Source: Proteus cibi
GTDB lineage: Bacteria; Pseudomonadota; Gammaproteobacteria; Enterobacterales; Enterobacteriaceae
Assembly: GCF_003144405.1 (NCBI RefSeq)
Contig: NZ_PENW01000009.1
Span: 124,001 to 188,000, forward strand
DNA: 64,000 nt
Direction of reading: 5' to 3'
Shown: positions 1 through 17,010 of the stretch, piece by piece
How the letters are laid out: each line of letters opens with the position of its first letter
Position numbering within the stretch: position 1 is the stretch's first letter
Position numbers and translations under genes: made by a program
The notes under the pieces: generated by a model
The model's database searches: none
The model's input: the letters and a program-made list of their open reading frames with translations, nothing else
What the model was told of the DNA's origin: nothing

Positions 1-1
1 G

Positions 2-214
2 CTTTCTTATAGTATAGAAAACTGTGTCTATGTTCACCGTAGTTGGAGTGGGCATTTAATGTATAAGTTTACTATTTATAATAACACTATCGATTATATA
101 GAAATTGCAATGGATGATTTTGTCAATATGACTGATGAAAGAAAAATAGAGACCTTTTTTGACCTATTACCGTTTTTATCAGAACCTCATTCAAAGAACA
201 CTCAAAATATATAG
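2..214 (+). CDS. 3' end of an unrecognised protein gene (partial)
   Basis: An open frame runs in from the left edge and stops with TAG at 212-214, giving about 70 residues. The visible C-terminus contains VYVHRSWSGHLMYKF and ends with FFDLLPFLSEPHSKNTQNI. The body has the alternating hydrophobic/polar look of a small globular cytoplasmic protein; no signal peptide or membrane segment is visible in this part. I do not recognise the family. It converges on serS, with the serS terminator between them. The 5' end lies outside the window, so the start, promoter and length cannot be judged. No function is proposed. Confidence 0.6.
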   Translation, partial: LSYSIENCVYVHRSWSGHLMYKFTIYNNTIDYIEIAMDDFVNMTDERKIETFFDLLPFLSEPHSKNTQNI

Positions 215-261
215 AACATTAATAATTAAGCCATCTTGTCTCTTATCATTTTTAGGTCATT

Positions 262-298
262 TAAACAAAAAACCCCCTGCCTAAGCAGAGGGTTAAAT
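262..298 (-). terminator. Rho-independent terminator of serS
   Basis: A G+C-rich stem, AACCCCCTGC / GCAGAGGGTT with a 4-nt loop (271-294), is followed on the minus strand by a run of six T. It lies just past the serS stop codon. Confidence 0.85.
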
Positions 299-326
299 TA
301 GTAATACTCAGTTAAATAGATAATAA

Positions 327-1640
<1,314 letters not shown>

Positions 1641-1734
1641 TTAATAAAAACCTTCTCTCCTATCTTATAAAAAAGATATCTGAGACAAGGCATAGTTAAG
1701 AAATTAATGATAATTTAATAACCTTACCGCATCT

Positions 1735-3084
1735 TTACATTTTGCGATAGCGTTTTGTAACACTATTTTGATCTTGTTGAGAAAGCCAGTCTAATTTCTC
1801 TGCAACCTTGATCTCTAACCCTCTTTTTACTGGGTAATAGTACTGCGTATTTGCCATTTCTTTAGGAAAATAGACCTCTCCGGCTGCATAAGCATTAGGC
1901 TCATCATGAGCATAACGATATTCAGCGCCAAGCCCCATTTCCTTCATTAATTTTGTTGGTGCATTACGCAAATGTTCAGGCACATCATAATCAGGTTTAC
2001 TTTTAGCATCAGCAATGGCGGCTTTGAATGCGGTATAAACAGCATTACTTTTTGGCGCACAAGCCAGATACACAATGGCTTGTGCAATAGCACGTTCACC
2101 TTCTGCGGGACCTACACGCGTAAAACAATCCCATGCAGCAATTGCCACTTGCATCGCGCGAGGGTCAGCATTTCCCACATCTTCTGATGCGATCGCCAAT
2201 AAGCGACGAGCAACATAGAGCGGATCGCCACCTGCTGTTATGATCCTTGCATACCAATAAAGTGCAGCATCAGGTGCGGACCCCCTAACTGATTTATGTA
2301 ATGCAGAAATAAGATCGTAAAAACGATCACCTTTATTATCAAAACGAGCACTTCGTTCACCACTGATTTCTGTCAGTAATGCCGGTGTTAATACACGTTT
2401 TCCTTGATTATCAACTTCAGCGATATCCGCCATCATTTCAAGCAAATTTAATGAACGACGCGCATCACCATTAACCAATTGTGCAATCATTTTGCGGGTA
2501 TCATTTGGCAGAATAATATTACGCCCACCTAATCCCCGCTCGGGATCGTCCAACGCTTGTTGTAGCACTTGCTCAATATCAGCTTCGGTTAATGAACGTA
2601 ATAGATAAACTCTTGCTCTAGATAGCAACGCAGAATTTAATTCAAAAGAGGGATTTTCTGTTGTTGCACCAATAAAAGTGATCGTACCGTCTTCGATATG
2701 AGGCAAAAAGGCATCTTGTTGACTCTTATTAAAACGATGAACTTCATCAACAAACAGGATCGTTCTACGTCCTGCATTGCGGTTTTGGCGCGCAATTTCA
2801 ATAGATTCTCTAATTTCTTTAATACCCGATGTCACCGCAGATAATCGTTCTATATCAGCTTGCGCATAGCGACCAATGATCTCAGCAAGGGTAGTTTTAC
2901 CCGTACCAGGCGGTCCCCATAAGATCATGGAATGCAATTGACCCGCTTTAATCGCTCGGGGTAATGGTTTACCTTCAGCAAGTAAATGAGTTTGTCCGAT
3001 ATATTGTTCCAACGTTTCAGGTCGCATTCTTGCGGCTAAAGGTTGGAACTCATTGCGTGAAAAATCGAGTGATAAATTACTCAA
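1735..3084 (-). CDS. rarA: Replication-associated recombination protein A (AAA+ ATPase)
   Basis: RarA (MgsA) is a clamp-loader-like AAA+ ATPase that acts at stalled replication forks. Seen: Walker [10 protein letters not shown] at about residues 57-65, Walker [11 protein letters not shown] near 115, sensor [18 protein letters not shown], and the C-terminal tetramerisation region [20 protein letters not shown] place the start at a TTG (3082-3084), giving 449 residues and an N-terminus [19 protein letters not shown] that aligns with E. coli [15 protein letters not shown] Shine-Dalgarno lies 4-5 nt upstream, and the start falls 7 nt after the lolA stop. An upstream ATG at 3106-3108 (extra MTNVSEDT) would overlap lolA by 17 nt and has a poor ribosome site. 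Likely translated from the lolA mRNA. Confidence 0.96.
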   Translation of the reverse strand: MSNLSLDFSRNEFQPLAARMRPETLEQYIGQTHLLAEGKPLPRAIKAGQLHSMILWGPPGTGKTTLAEIIGRYAQADIERLSAVTSGIKEIRESIEIARQNRNAGRRTILFVDEVHRFNKSQQDAFLPHIEDGTITFIGATTENPSFELNSALLSRARVYLLRSLTEADIEQVLQQALDDPERGLGGRNIILPNDTRKMIAQLVNGDARRSLNLLEMMADIAEVDNQGKRVLTPALLTEISGERSARFDNKGDRFYDLISALHKSVRGSAPDAALYWYARIITAGGDPLYVARRLLAIASEDVGNADPRAMQVAIAAWDCFTRVGPAEGERAIAQAIVYLACAPKSNAVYTAFKAAIADAKSKPDYDVPEHLRNAPTKLMKEMGLGAEYRYAHDEPNAYAAGEVYFPKEMANTQYYYPVKRGLEIKVAEKLDWLSQQDQNSVTKRYRKM

Positions 3085-3091
3085 AGTATCC

Positions 3092-3700
3092 TCACTGACG
3101 TTGGTCATCCACAGTCACACCCGCTGGAGGTGTAAAGCGAAACGCAGATGCATCGATAGGTGCAACAGTCTGTGCAGTCAATTGATAATTGCTTACTTGA
3201 CCGTCTTGTTCCGTAGCTGCAAATTGCTGAATTTGCCCGTTAGGTAATACAGTTATCGTAAAATGTTTTAAGTTATTTTCGACTTTAGGGGTTAACTCAA
3301 AACGATCTCCTGACTGTTTTACGTCATAGTTTTGCCACTCTTTACTGTCATTTCGAGCAATCAGCATAAAAGGCGTATTGGTTGTGGCACTTTCAAGCCA
3401 AGTTGCCGTAACTTGCTCGACAAAAGGATTGTAAAACCACAATGTTTTACCATCAGAGATCAATGTGCTCTCATCTGGTGCTGTCATTTGCCAATTAAAC
3501 AAATCCGGACGTTGTACTTTTAAACTGCCTTCGCCTTTTTGGATAAGCGAGCCTTCATTGCTGGTCACGGTTTGACTAAAGTTTGCTTGAAAACTATTTA
3601 CTTTATTTAATCGTTGTTGCAAATCCTGACGTGCATCAGCCCAAGCGGCTTGGCTACTTATTAATGTCATCGCACACACTGCAAATAATACTTTTTTCAT
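3092..3700 (-). CDS. lolA: Outer-membrane lipoprotein carrier protein LolA
   Basis: Periplasmic chaperone that accepts lipoproteins from the LolCDE transporter and delivers them to LolB in the outer membrane. The protein begins [21 protein letters not shown], a signal peptide with cleavage after AWA (about residue 21). The mature part starts [22 protein letters not shown], typical of LolA. Length is 202 residues; the family norm is about 203. The chosen ATG (3698-3700) has GAGG 8 nt upstream. The longer frame starting at 3733 would put 11 residues before the signal peptide and is rejected. Upstream lies a near-perfect palindrome (3724-3744), and rarA follows 7 nt downstream. Confidence 0.97.
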   Translation of the reverse strand: MKKVLFAVCAMTLISSQAAWADARQDLQQRLNKVNSFQANFSQTVTSNEGSLIQKGEGSLKVQRPDLFNWQMTAPDESTLISDGKTLWFYNPFVEQVTATWLESATTNTPFMLIARNDSKEWQNYDVKQSGDRFELTPKVENNLKHFTITVLPNGQIQQFAATEQDGQVSNYQLTAQTVAPIDASAFRFTPPAGVTVDDQRQ

Positions 3701-3723
3701 TCTACAAGCCTCGGCATGAGATA

Positions 3724-3744
3724 ACGCCGACATAATGTCGGCGT
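3724..3744. repeat. 21-bp palindrome between ftsK and lolA
   Basis: ACGCCGACAT and its exact reverse complement are separated by one base. On the minus strand it sits 24 nt before the lolA start and 70 nt past the ftsK stop. It lacks a T-run, so it is either an operator, a 5'-UTR hairpin or a Rho-type end of ftsK transcription. Role unknown. Confidence 0.55.
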
Positions 3745-3813
3745 ATAAATTATTGATGATGTGGTGCAGATTACCATGCTATCTCATTAGCTGATAACTG
3801 TGTTTTCAAGATA

Positions 3814-7518
<3,705 letters not shown>

Positions 7519-7549
7519 AGAGGGCTCTCCAGGTTTAACTTAGGGTGAA

Positions 7550-7584
7550 TTAAAACGGAACAACGCTGAGATATCCCAGCGTTG
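7550..7584 (-). terminator. Probable lrp terminator
   Basis: A CAACGCTG/CAGCGTTG stem with an 8-nt loop (7561-7584) is followed on the minus strand by TTCCGTTTTAATT. It lies 66 nt past the lrp stop. The interrupted T-run makes it moderately strong. A second small hairpin (CCAAC/GTTGG, 7633-7649) directly abuts the stop codon. Confidence 0.6.
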
Positions 7585-7587
7585 AAA

Positions 7588-7603
7588 CTGTATGCATAAA
7601 CAG
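7588..7603. promoter_or_regulatory. Putative LexA (SOS) box upstream of ftsK
   Basis: CTGTATGCATAAACAG fits the established LexA consensus CTGT-N8-ACAG exactly. It lies between lrp and ftsK, where E. coli also carries its damage-inducible ftsK (dinH) promoter. Binding is inferred. Confidence 0.65.
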
Positions 7604-7650
7604 GAGTGTACCTAACTTTTTCCTGCTTTGCACCAACCTATTAAGTTGGC

Positions 7651-8145
7651 TTAGCGAGTTTTAATTACTAGGCGGTTACTCTGTTTAACTTCTTCCATAA
7701 CCACGTATGTACGTGTGTCATTAACACCAGGAAGACGTAACAGTGTTTCACCAAGTAATTTACGGTAAGCGGACATATCAGGTACACGAGTTTTCAACAG
7801 ATAGTCAAAATCACCAGAAACTAAATGACATTCTTGGATTTCTTCAAGTTTTTGAACAGCCATATTGAATTGTTCAAAAACATCTGGTGCACCACGATTT
7901 AATGTGATTTCCACGAATACTAATAATGATGCATCTAAGTAATGTGGGTTTAACAGTGCAGTATAACCAGAAATAAATCCTTGGCGTTCTAAACGACGTA
8001 CACGCTCTAAACAAGGTGTTGGTGATAAACCTACACGTTTAGATAGCTCAACGTTCGAAATACGACCATCTTTTTGAAGCTCATTTAGAATATTCCGGTC
8101 TATTCTATCAAGATCTTTACCCGGACGTTTTTTATTATCAATCAT
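7651..8145 (-). CDS. lrp: Leucine-responsive regulatory protein
   Basis: Global feast/famine transcription factor that binds DNA as an octamer/hexadecamer and senses leucine. It has 164 residues, the exact E. coli length, and differs from E. coli Lrp at only a handful of positions by memory. N-terminal helix-turn-helix (about residues 15-60: RIDRNILNELQKDGRISNVELSKRVGLSPTPCLERVRRL) is followed by the RAM ligand domain containing CHLVSGDFDYLLKTRVPD. It is divergent from trxB across a 544-bp gap, the conserved arrangement. Lrp autorepresses in E. coli; the A/T-rich upstream region is compatible with this here. Confidence 0.99.
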   Translation of the reverse strand: MIDNKKRPGKDLDRIDRNILNELQKDGRISNVELSKRVGLSPTPCLERVRRLERQGFISGYTALLNPHYLDASLLVFVEITLNRGAPDVFEQFNMAVQKLEEIQECHLVSGDFDYLLKTRVPDMSAYRKLLGETLLRLPGVNDTRTYVVMEEVKQSNRLVIKTR

Positions 8146-9649
<1,504 letters not shown>

Positions 9650-9668
9650 AATCCTCACTTCCTTTCAA

Positions 9669-9693
9669 GGCGCTATTTCAGTAGCGCCTTTTA
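9669..9693 (+). terminator. Rho-independent terminator of trxB
   Basis: GGCGCTA/TAGCGCC stem with a 6-nt loop followed by TTTT, 20 bp after the trxB stop. Confidence 0.85.
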
Positions 9694-9789
9694 CCATGTA
9701 ACATACTAGCCTGGTTGCCAAAGCGTATAACTACTTACCTTGGCCTTTCTGATACTTTGTATCTCACCTGCAGATTTGAATCTTTTCTT

Positions 9790-11559
9790 ATGGATAAAAC
9801 TAAACAAAGTGAATTGGTTCGATGGCTGAAACAGCAAAGTGCTCCAGCCCGTCGATGGCTACGGCTATCAATGATCCTAGGTGTTGTAAGCGGTTTATTA
9901 ATTATTGCACAAGCATGGTTATTAGCTGTTTTACTTCAAGCGTTTATCATGGACAGTATGAATCGTGATACGCATATACCTACCTTTCTCACCCTTATTG
10001 GTATTTTTATCTTGCGCGCTGTGGTGATGGCGATACGAGAGCGTGTGGGCTATCGCTGTGGTATGGCGGTCAGGCAACAAATACGTAAAATTGTTCTTGA
10101 TAGACTTGAAGAACTAGGTCCTGTTTGGGTTAAAGGTAAACCCGCTGGGAGTTGGGCAACAATTATTCTAGAGCAAATAGAAGATATGCAAGATTACTAT
10201 GCGCGTTATATTCCGCAGATGTATCTTTCTACTATTGTGCCGATTCTTATCCTTGTCACCCTCTTCCCTGTTAACTGGGCTGCTGGCTTGATCCTATTTT
10301 TCACTGCCCCACTAATCCCACTCTTTATGGCGTTAGTTGGATTAGGTGCAGCAGATGCTAACCGTAGAAACTTCCTCGCATTAGGTCGTTTAAGTGGTAA
10401 CTTTCTTGATAGGTTAAGAGGATTAGATACATTACGGTTATTTAACCGTGGTCATGCAGAAGTTAAACAGATTACTGAAGCAACTGAGGACTTCCGCAAA
10501 CGTACAATGGAAGTGCTCAGAATGGCATTCCTTTCATCAGGCGTATTGGAATTCTTTACTGCTGTTTCTATCGCTGTTGTGGCTGTTTACTTTGGTTTTT
10601 CTTACTTAGGTGAACTTAATTTCGGTAGTTATGGTTTAGGGGTCACACTTTTCTCAGGCTTCTTAGCGCTGATCTTAGCGCCTGAATTTTTCCAACCTTT
10701 GCGTGATTTAGGAACTTACTATCATGCCAAAGCACAAGCCATTGGCGCTGCTGAATCTCTGGTTGAATTCTTAAAAGCTGAAGGTGAAAAACCACAATTC
10801 ACAGGTAATGAGCGCATCAATACAACAGAAGGTATTGAGATAACAGCTCATGAGCTAGAAATTCTATCTCATCAAGGTGTAAAACTCGCAGGTCCATTAA
10901 ACTTTACCATTAATCCTAAGCAACGAATTGCGATTGTGGGTCTAAGTGGTGCAGGCAAAAGCTCGTTATTAAATGCGCTACTTGGCTTTTTACCTTATCG
11001 TGGCTCATTAAAAGTAAATGGTGTTGAATTGACGCAACTCTCGCCTGAAGCATGGCGTCAATGTTTAAGCTGGGTTGGTCAAAATCCGAATTTACCAGAA
11101 CAAACCTTGCTAGATAATATTCGCTTAAGCAAACCTAATGCTAGCGATGAACAAATCAATCTTGCCATTGAAAAAGCCTATGTCAGCGATTTTATTAATG
11201 AGTTACCTGATGGCTTAAATACGATTATTGGCGATAGCGCTGCACGTCTTTCTGTTGGTCAAGCTCAGCGTATTGCTGTTGCTCGTGCTTTATTGTCACC
11301 TTGTCAATTTTTGTTATTAGATGAGCCTGCTGCAAGCCTAGATTCTCATAGTGAACAACGTGTTATGCATGCACTTAATAACGCCTCATTAAATCAAACG
11401 ACCTTGCTTATTACTCATCTTCTCGAAGAGACATTAGGTTACGACCAAATTTGGGTGATGGAAAAAGGTCAAATTATTGAAACGGGCACTTATGCATCGT
11501 TAAGCCAGCAGAATGGTACTTTTGCTCGCCTTCTTGCTCATCGTAAAGAGGAACTTTAA
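9790..11559 (+). CDS. cydD: Heterodimeric ABC exporter subunit CydD
   Basis: With CydC it forms the inner-membrane heterodimeric ABC exporter (reported to move cysteine/glutathione or to handle haem) needed to assemble cytochrome bd. The preferred start is the ATG at 9790 (MDKTKQSELVRWLKQQSAPARRWL), which aligns with E. coli MNKSRQKELTRWLKQQS and gives 589 residues against 588; a longer frame from a TTG at 9715 is rejected. Six membrane segments in about residues 20-310 are followed by a nucleotide-binding domain with Walker A GLSGAGKSS, signature SVGQAQR (a variant of LSGGQ) and Walker B FLLLDEPAASLD. The Shine-Dalgarno is weak. cydC starts 2 nt after its stop, so the pair is co-translated. 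Confidence 0.96.
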   Translation: MDKTKQSELVRWLKQQSAPARRWLRLSMILGVVSGLLIIAQAWLLAVLLQAFIMDSMNRDTHIPTFLTLIGIFILRAVVMAIRERVGYRCGMAVRQQIRKIVLDRLEELGPVWVKGKPAGSWATIILEQIEDMQDYYARYIPQMYLSTIVPILILVTLFPVNWAAGLILFFTAPLIPLFMALVGLGAADANRRNFLALGRLSGNFLDRLRGLDTLRLFNRGHAEVKQITEATEDFRKRTMEVLRMAFLSSGVLEFFTAVSIAVVAVYFGFSYLGELNFGSYGLGVTLFSGFLALILAPEFFQPLRDLGTYYHAKAQAIGAAESLVEFLKAEGEKPQFTGNERINTTEGIEITAHELEILSHQGVKLAGPLNFTINPKQRIAIVGLSGAGKSSLLNALLGFLPYRGSLKVNGVELTQLSPEAWRQCLSWVGQNPNLPEQTLLDNIRLSKPNASDEQINLAIEKAYVSDFINELPDGLNTIIGDSAARLSVGQAQRIAVARALLSPCQFLLLDEPAASLDSHSEQRVMHALNNASLNQTTLLITHLLEETLGYDQIWVMEKGQIIETGTYASLSQQNGTFARLLAHRKEEL

Positions 11560-11561
11560 TC

Positions 11562-13313
11562 ATGAGAGTATTGCTTCCTTTTCTTGCACTCTATCGCCGT
11601 CACTGGTTTATGTTATTGCTGGGAATTATACTTGCTATTCTAACTTTACTGGCGAGTATTGGCCTTTTAACACTATCAGGCTGGTTTTTAGCAGGGACAT
11701 CTCTTGCCGGTTTTGCGGGTATTTATAGTTTTAACTATATGCTACCCGCAGCGGGTGTTCGAGGTGCGGCAATTTTTCGTACTGCGGGTCGTTATTTTGA
11801 AAGGCTTGTTAGCCATGACGCAACATTTCGCGTATTGTCGCACCTGCGTGTATTCACCTTTAAAAAGATCCTCCCTCTTTCACCAGGTGGAATTGCACGT
11901 TTTCGTCAAGGTGAGTTACTGAACCGCTTAGTTGCTGATGTTGAAACACTCGATCACCTTTATATTCGCGTTATTTCACCAATCATTGCCGCTTTTGTTG
12001 TCATTATGGCAATTATGTTTGGCCTTGGTTTAATCGATGCTCGTTTAGCTAATACGCTAGGTGGCATTATGCTTACCCTGCTGATTGTTTTGCCTTTCGT
12101 ATTTTACTACGCAGGTAAACCTATTGGTCGTGATCTCACCGATTTACGAGGTCAATATCGCACAGTATTAACCAGCATGTTGCAAGGACAAGCCGAACTC
12201 ACTGTTTTCGGCGCATTACCTCGCTTTAGACAAAATTTGGCGCAACTTGAAACTAAATGGTTACGTAGACAAGCACAACAAGCAAACTTAACTGGTTTAT
12301 CGCAATCTTTAATGATCCTCGCATCAGGCCTAACAGCAACATTAATTCTATGGCTGGCGGCTGGCGGTATCGATAATAGTTTTATGCCTGAAGCGTTAAT
12401 TGCCTTATTTACGTTCTGTGCATTGGCAGCATTTGAGTCATTAGCGCCTGTTACTGTCGCATTCCAACATTTAGGGCAAGTGATGACATCAGCAACACGT
12501 ATTTCTCATTTAATTGAGCAAAAGCCTGATGTCACTTTTCCTGAAAAAGGAGGCGAAACAAATAATCGTGCCACACTGACAATGCATAATATTTGCTTTA
12601 CTTATCCAAGCCAACCCATGCAAGTCATCAATCATGTTGATTTAACAATTGAGGCTGGACAACACATTGCCTTATTAGGAAAAACAGGTTGTGGTAAATC
12701 GACACTATTACAGTTGATCAATCGCGCATTTGATCCGACTCACGGCACTATCAGCTTAAATCATTTACCTATTGCTGATTATGATGAAGCAACATTACGT
12801 TCAATGATGTCAGTTGTCCCTCAACGGGTTCATGTTTTTAGCCACACATTAAGAGAAAATCTATTGATGGCGAAAGAGCAAGCAACAGATGAAGAACTTA
12901 AACATGTTCTTCAGCAAGTGGGACTTGGACAACTCCTTGAAAATGATGAAGGCTTAAATGCATGGATGGGTGATGGTGGCAGACAGCTCTCTGGTGGCGA
13001 GCAGCGACGTTTAGGACTTGCAAGAGCCCTACTCCACAATGCACCTCTTGTATTGCTTGATGAGCCAACAGAAGGCCTTGATGCTGATACAGAACAGCAG
13101 ATCCTTGCGCTCTTACATCAACATTGCCAAGGTAAAGCCGTATTAATGATCACTCATCGACTTCACGGTTTAGATAAAATGGATAAAATTTGCGTTATGG
13201 ATGGCGGAAAAATCGTTGAAACAGGCACTCATGCTTCGTTGTTACAACAACAGGGGCATTATGCTAAATTTCATCAAAGACAGGCTCTATTAACACCAAC
13301 TCACGAGGCATAA
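11562..13313 (+). CDS. cydC: Heterodimeric ABC exporter subunit CydC
   Basis: Partner of CydD in the exporter required for cytochrome bd maturation. The 583 residues comprise an N-terminal transmembrane domain ([20 protein letters not shown]..., about residues 1-320) and a C-terminal ATPase domain with Walker [12 protein letters not shown], a canonical signature [15 protein letters not shown], Walker [13 protein letters not shown] and the H-loop ITHR. The canonical LSGGEQ here contrasts with the degenerate signature in CydD, as expected for an asymmetric heterodimer. It begins 2 nt after cydD behind GAGGAAC, and its stop lies one base before the aat start, indicating one cydD-cydC-aat transcript. 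Confidence 0.97.
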   Translation: MRVLLPFLALYRRHWFMLLLGIILAILTLLASIGLLTLSGWFLAGTSLAGFAGIYSFNYMLPAAGVRGAAIFRTAGRYFERLVSHDATFRVLSHLRVFTFKKILPLSPGGIARFRQGELLNRLVADVETLDHLYIRVISPIIAAFVVIMAIMFGLGLIDARLANTLGGIMLTLLIVLPFVFYYAGKPIGRDLTDLRGQYRTVLTSMLQGQAELTVFGALPRFRQNLAQLETKWLRRQAQQANLTGLSQSLMILASGLTATLILWLAAGGIDNSFMPEALIALFTFCALAAFESLAPVTVAFQHLGQVMTSATRISHLIEQKPDVTFPEKGGETNNRATLTMHNICFTYPSQPMQVINHVDLTIEAGQHIALLGKTGCGKSTLLQLINRAFDPTHGTISLNHLPIADYDEATLRSMMSVVPQRVHVFSHTLRENLLMAKEQATDEELKHVLQQVGLGQLLENDEGLNAWMGDGGRQLSGGEQRRLGLARALLHNAPLVLLDEPTEGLDADTEQQILALLHQHCQGKAVLMITHRLHGLDKMDKICVMDGGKIVETGTHASLLQQQGHYAKFHQRQALLTPTHEA

Positions 13314-13314
13314 T

Positions 13315-14007
13315 ATGCCGTTGTTTCAATTAGATGATAGTGATTTGGATTTTCCAGAACCTCATTTAGCGTTAAAAGAGCCTAATGGTTTGTTAGCGAT
13401 AGGGGGAGAAATCTCCCTTTCACGATTACGTGTTGCATATCAATCGGGTATTTTTCCTTGGTATTTCCCTAATGAAGAACCATTATGGTGGTCACCCGAC
13501 CCAAGAGCTGTTTTATTGGCAGGTGATTTGCATATTGGGCGCAGTTTACGTAAATTTATTCGGCACCAACCTTATAAAATTACGTTAAATCATGCCTTTG
13601 CTTCCGTTATTGAGGCATGTTCTGTACGTGAAGAAGGAACGTGGATAGGCTCTGATATAAAAGCGGGTTATGAAGCGCTCCATCAACAAGGTGAAGCTCA
13701 TTCTGTTGAGGTTTGGGAAGGTGATGAGCTCGTTGGTGGCTTATATGGTGTAAACATAGGCGCCATTTTTTGTGGCGAATCTATGTTTAGCCGTAGAGAT
13801 AACGCCTCTAAATGTGCCTTTATTGCTTTTTATAACCATTTTCTTCGTTATGGGGGTCAACTATTTGATTGTCAGGTGCTAAACTCTCATACTGCCTCGT
13901 TAGGTGCTACTGAGATTTCACGTGAACATTATTTAGTTGCGTTATCACGTTGGAAAAAAGTGATTATTGATAAAAAGTGTTGGTATCAGCAATCGTTGGA
14001 ATTATAA
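13315..14007 (+). CDS. aat: Leucyl/phenylalanyl-tRNA--protein transferase
   Basis: Adds Leu or Phe from aminoacyl-tRNA to proteins with N-terminal Arg or Lys, creating N-degrons for ClpS-ClpAP, whose genes lie 0.7-3 kb downstream here. It has 230 residues against 234 in E. coli. The family core is visible: [21 protein letters not shown], then [53 protein letters not shown] and [20 protein letters not shown]. The start codon overlaps the end of cydC with a 1-nt gap, so translation is probably coupled. A hairpin (14044-14067) follows. Confidence 0.97.
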   Translation: MPLFQLDDSDLDFPEPHLALKEPNGLLAIGGEISLSRLRVAYQSGIFPWYFPNEEPLWWSPDPRAVLLAGDLHIGRSLRKFIRHQPYKITLNHAFASVIEACSVREEGTWIGSDIKAGYEALHQQGEAHSVEVWEGDELVGGLYGVNIGAIFCGESMFSRRDNASKCAFIAFYNHFLRYGGQLFDCQVLNSHTASLGATEISREHYLVALSRWKKVIIDKKCWYQQSLEL

Positions 14008-14043
14008 TCACTGCTTGTTTTTGTAAAGCCCTTCTTATTTAAG

Positions 14044-14072
14044 ACAGAATCGAGAATGCCATTCTGTTATTT
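14044..14072 (+). terminator. Possible terminator of cydDC-aat
   Basis: ACAGAAT/ATTCTGT stem with a 10-nt loop followed by TATTTAT. It is A/T-rich and therefore weak, 36 nt past the aat stop. Confidence 0.45.
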
Positions 14073-14346
14073 ATGCAAAAAGGTTTATACAAAAATTTTA
14101 TCTTACACACCCATTATGTGGTTAGGGTGCTGTTATTTTATTGCTACAAATACCACAAAATAAAGAATTACGACTTCTGTTATTACTTTTACTTTAGCAA
14201 AGTAAAACGCAAGTTGCGGTAAGGATGTTAAGTGCAATAGCAAGGCGAACACCATTGCTACTCAATAACATTCCTTTACATAGGACAATATTTTCGGCAT
14301 TATCTTGCCGTTTAAAAAATATGGTTATTAAAACTTAGAGGATTAG
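14073..14346. other. Gap upstream of infA (aat-infA gap of 339 bp)
   Basis: No gene is visible. The region should hold the infA promoter(s); A/T-rich blocks such as TTTAAAAAATATGG lie just before the start codon. No tRNA or sRNA was recognised. Confidence 0.5.
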
Positions 14347-14565
<219 letters not shown>

Positions 14566-14605
14566 TCCCAATCTGTTCTCTCCCGCTATTGTCATATAAC
14601 GGGTG

Positions 14606-14653
14606 AAAAAAAACACCACAGGCAAGGCATTTATTGATGCTCACCTGTGGTGT
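14606..14653 (-). terminator. Rho-independent terminator of clpA
   Basis: ACACCACAGG/CCTGTGGTGT perfect 10-bp stem (14613-14653, 21-nt loop), followed on the minus strand by eight T, 36 nt beyond the clpA stop. Confidence 0.85.
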
Positions 14654-14688
14654 ATGCTTTTATAGCTTAGTAAGATTAACCGCTATCC

Positions 14689-16980
14689 TTAGATAACGGT
14701 ATCTTCCTTCTTGGCTAATTTCTCTTGGCTAACAAACTCATAATTCAATTTGCCTGCCAACTTATCAAGTGTGACAGAAACTGAACCACCATTAACAAGC
14801 GAACCAAATAAAATCTCGTTAGCTAATGGTTTTTTCAAGTTTTCTTGAATAACACGAGCCATTGGTCTTGCGCCCATCGCTTTGTCATAACCTTTATCAC
14901 ACAGCCATTGGCGTGCTTCTTGGCTAACTTCTAGCGATACCCCTTTATCATCTAACTGCACTTGTAATTCGACAATAAATTTATCCACAACCATCGAGAT
15001 AATTTCTGGTGATAATGCATTAAACCAAATAATACTATCTAAACGGTTACGGAACTCTGGTGAGAAGGCTTTTTTGATTTCGGCCATTGCATCAGTGCTG
15101 TTATCTTGCTCTGTAAACCCAATCGATTTACGTTGCGTTTCACGCACCCCCGCATTAGTTGTCATGACTAATATAACATTACGAAAATCAGCTTTACGAC
15201 CGTTGTTATCTGTTAATGTACCGTTATCCATTACCTGTAGCAGGATATTGAATACATCAGGATGTGCTTTCTCAATTTCATCAAGTAACACAACAGAATA
15301 TGGATTTTTAATAACAGCGTCTGTTAATAACCCACCTTGGTCAAAACCAACATAACCAGGAGGAGCACCAATTAAACGACTCACTGTATGTCTTTCCATA
15401 TACTCTGACATATCAAAGCGTAGTAGTTTCACATTCAACGCTTTGGCTAACTGTACAGTGACTTCTGTTTTACCTACCCCAGTAGGACCTGCAAATAAGA
15501 ATGATCCGACGGGTTTATTATCTTGACTTAATCCGGCACGACTCATTTTAATCGCTTCAGACAAGGCTTGAATTGCTTGATCCTGACCGAATACCAACAT
15601 TTTTAATTGGTTATCAAGATTTTTCAGTATTGATTTATCGCTGCTAGAAACTGTTTTTTCAGGGATACGTGCAATTTTAGCCACAACAGACTCAATATCT
15701 GAGACATTAATGGTTTTTTTACGTTTGCTTGGTGCAACTAAACGTGTTTTTGCGCCTGCTTCGTCGATAACATCAATCGCTTTATCAGGTAGATGTCTAT
15801 CAGTAATGTATTTAACTGATAAGTCCACTGCAGCCTGAATAGCTTTATTCGTATAACGGACGTCATGGTGCGTTTCGTATTTCTGGCGCAATCCTTTGAT
15901 GATCAAAACCGTCTCTTCTGGTGAGGGCTCAGTCACATCAATTTTTTGGAAACGACGCGCGAGCGCTCTGTCTTTTTCAAAGATATTGCTAAACTCTTGA
16001 TAAGTTGTAGAGCCTATAACGCGAATTCGACCACCAGATAACAATGGCTTAATTAGGTTTGCCGCATCAACTTGTCCCCCTGATGCCGCTCCTGCACCAA
16101 TGATGGTGTGGATCTCATCAATAAATAAGATGCTTTTTTCATCTTTTTCGAGGGTTTTCAATAACGCCTTAAACCGTTTTTCGAAATCACCACGATATTT
16201 TGTTCCAGCTAATAACGAACCAATATCGAGTGAGTAAATGGTGTAACCTTTCATCACATCAGGGACATCTTCTTGCTCAATACGCCATGCAAGCCCTTCT
16301 GCGATAGCTGTTTTACCGACACCCGATTCCCCCACTAATAATGGGTTATTTTTGCGACGACGGCATAATACTTGGATTGTTCGTTCTAATTCAGCTTGAC
16401 GCCCAATTAGGGGATCAATTTTACCTTGGCGCGCTAACTGATTAAGGTTAGTGGTAAAATTATCCATATGATCGTCACCTTGAGGCATCTCTTGCTGAGA
16501 TTGTGCGTTCATATCATTCATGTCAGAAAGATCTTCGTTTTGTTGATCTTCTTTTGAAATGCCATGAGAAATAAAGTTAACGACATCAAGGCGACTAACG
16601 TCGTGTTTACGTAATAAGTAAGCTGCGTGAGACTCTTGTTCACTAAAAATAGCCACCAGCACATTAGCACCAGAGACTTCATTTTTACCTGATGATTGAA
16701 CATGAAAAACAGCGCGCTGTAATACACGCTGAAAACTCAGCGTTGGCTGTGTTTCTCTGTCCACATTTTCAGGCAGAATTGGGGTTGTTTTACGAATAAA
16801 GACTTCAAGCTCTTCGCGTAAGACTGCCAGATCGACTTTACAAGCTTCCAATGCTTCGCGTGCCGATTTATTACTTAATAGCGCCAACAACAGGTGCTCT
16901 ACAGTCATAAATTCGTGTCTGTTATCACGGGCTTTCGCGAATGCAACATTAAGACTCAGCTCTAATTCGTGATTAAGCAT
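14689..16980 (-). CDS. clpA: ATP-dependent Clp protease unfoldase subunit ClpA
   Basis: Hexameric double-ring AAA+ unfoldase that feeds substrates to ClpP. Domains: N-domain (about 1-145) that docks ClpS, D1 with Walker [10 protein letters not shown] at 217-225, and D2 with Walker [10 protein letters not shown] near 500. The ClpP-binding loop reads KSIGFTEQ (IGF where E. coli has IGL), still within the usual [LIV]G[FL]. The ATG at 16978-16980 ([11 protein letters not shown], as E. coli MLNQELELS) has an AGGAGG ribosome site about 7 nt upstream. A GTG two codons earlier would sit too close to it. Length 763 residues. clpS ends 30 nt upstream on the same strand. Confidence 0.98.
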   Translation of the reverse strand: MLNHELELSLNVAFAKARDNRHEFMTVEHLLLALLSNKSAREALEACKVDLAVLREELEVFIRKTTPILPENVDRETQPTLSFQRVLQRAVFHVQSSGKNEVSGANVLVAIFSEQESHAAYLLRKHDVSRLDVVNFISHGISKEDQQNEDLSDMNDMNAQSQQEMPQGDDHMDNFTTNLNQLARQGKIDPLIGRQAELERTIQVLCRRRKNNPLLVGESGVGKTAIAEGLAWRIEQEDVPDVMKGYTIYSLDIGSLLAGTKYRGDFEKRFKALLKTLEKDEKSILFIDEIHTIIGAGAASGGQVDAANLIKPLLSGGRIRVIGSTTYQEFSNIFEKDRALARRFQKIDVTEPSPEETVLIIKGLRQKYETHHDVRYTNKAIQAAVDLSVKYITDRHLPDKAIDVIDEAGAKTRLVAPSKRKKTINVSDIESVVAKIARIPEKTVSSSDKSILKNLDNQLKMLVFGQDQAIQALSEAIKMSRAGLSQDNKPVGSFLFAGPTGVGKTEVTVQLAKALNVKLLRFDMSEYMERHTVSRLIGAPPGYVGFDQGGLLTDAVIKNPYSVVLLDEIEKAHPDVFNILLQVMDNGTLTDNNGRKADFRNVILVMTTNAGVRETQRKSIGFTEQDNSTDAMAEIKKAFSPEFRNRLDSIIWFNALSPEIISMVVDKFIVELQVQLDDKGVSLEVSQEARQWLCDKGYDKAMGARPMARVIQENLKKPLANEILFGSLVNGGSVSVTLDKLAGKLNYEFVSQEKLAKKEDTVI

Positions 16981-17010
16981 AAGCACCTCCTCCTTAAAAG
17001 ACTAACCGGA

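Noticed and set aside
9715-9789. N-terminal extension of cydD from a TTG
   Set aside because: Extra residues are absent from CydD and would start 22 nt after the trxB terminator without a ribosome site.
14566-14688. Possible tRNA-Ser (serW) between infA and clpA, as in E. coli
   Set aside because: The gap holds only the clpA terminator hairpin; no cloverleaf or tRNA consensus bases are present.
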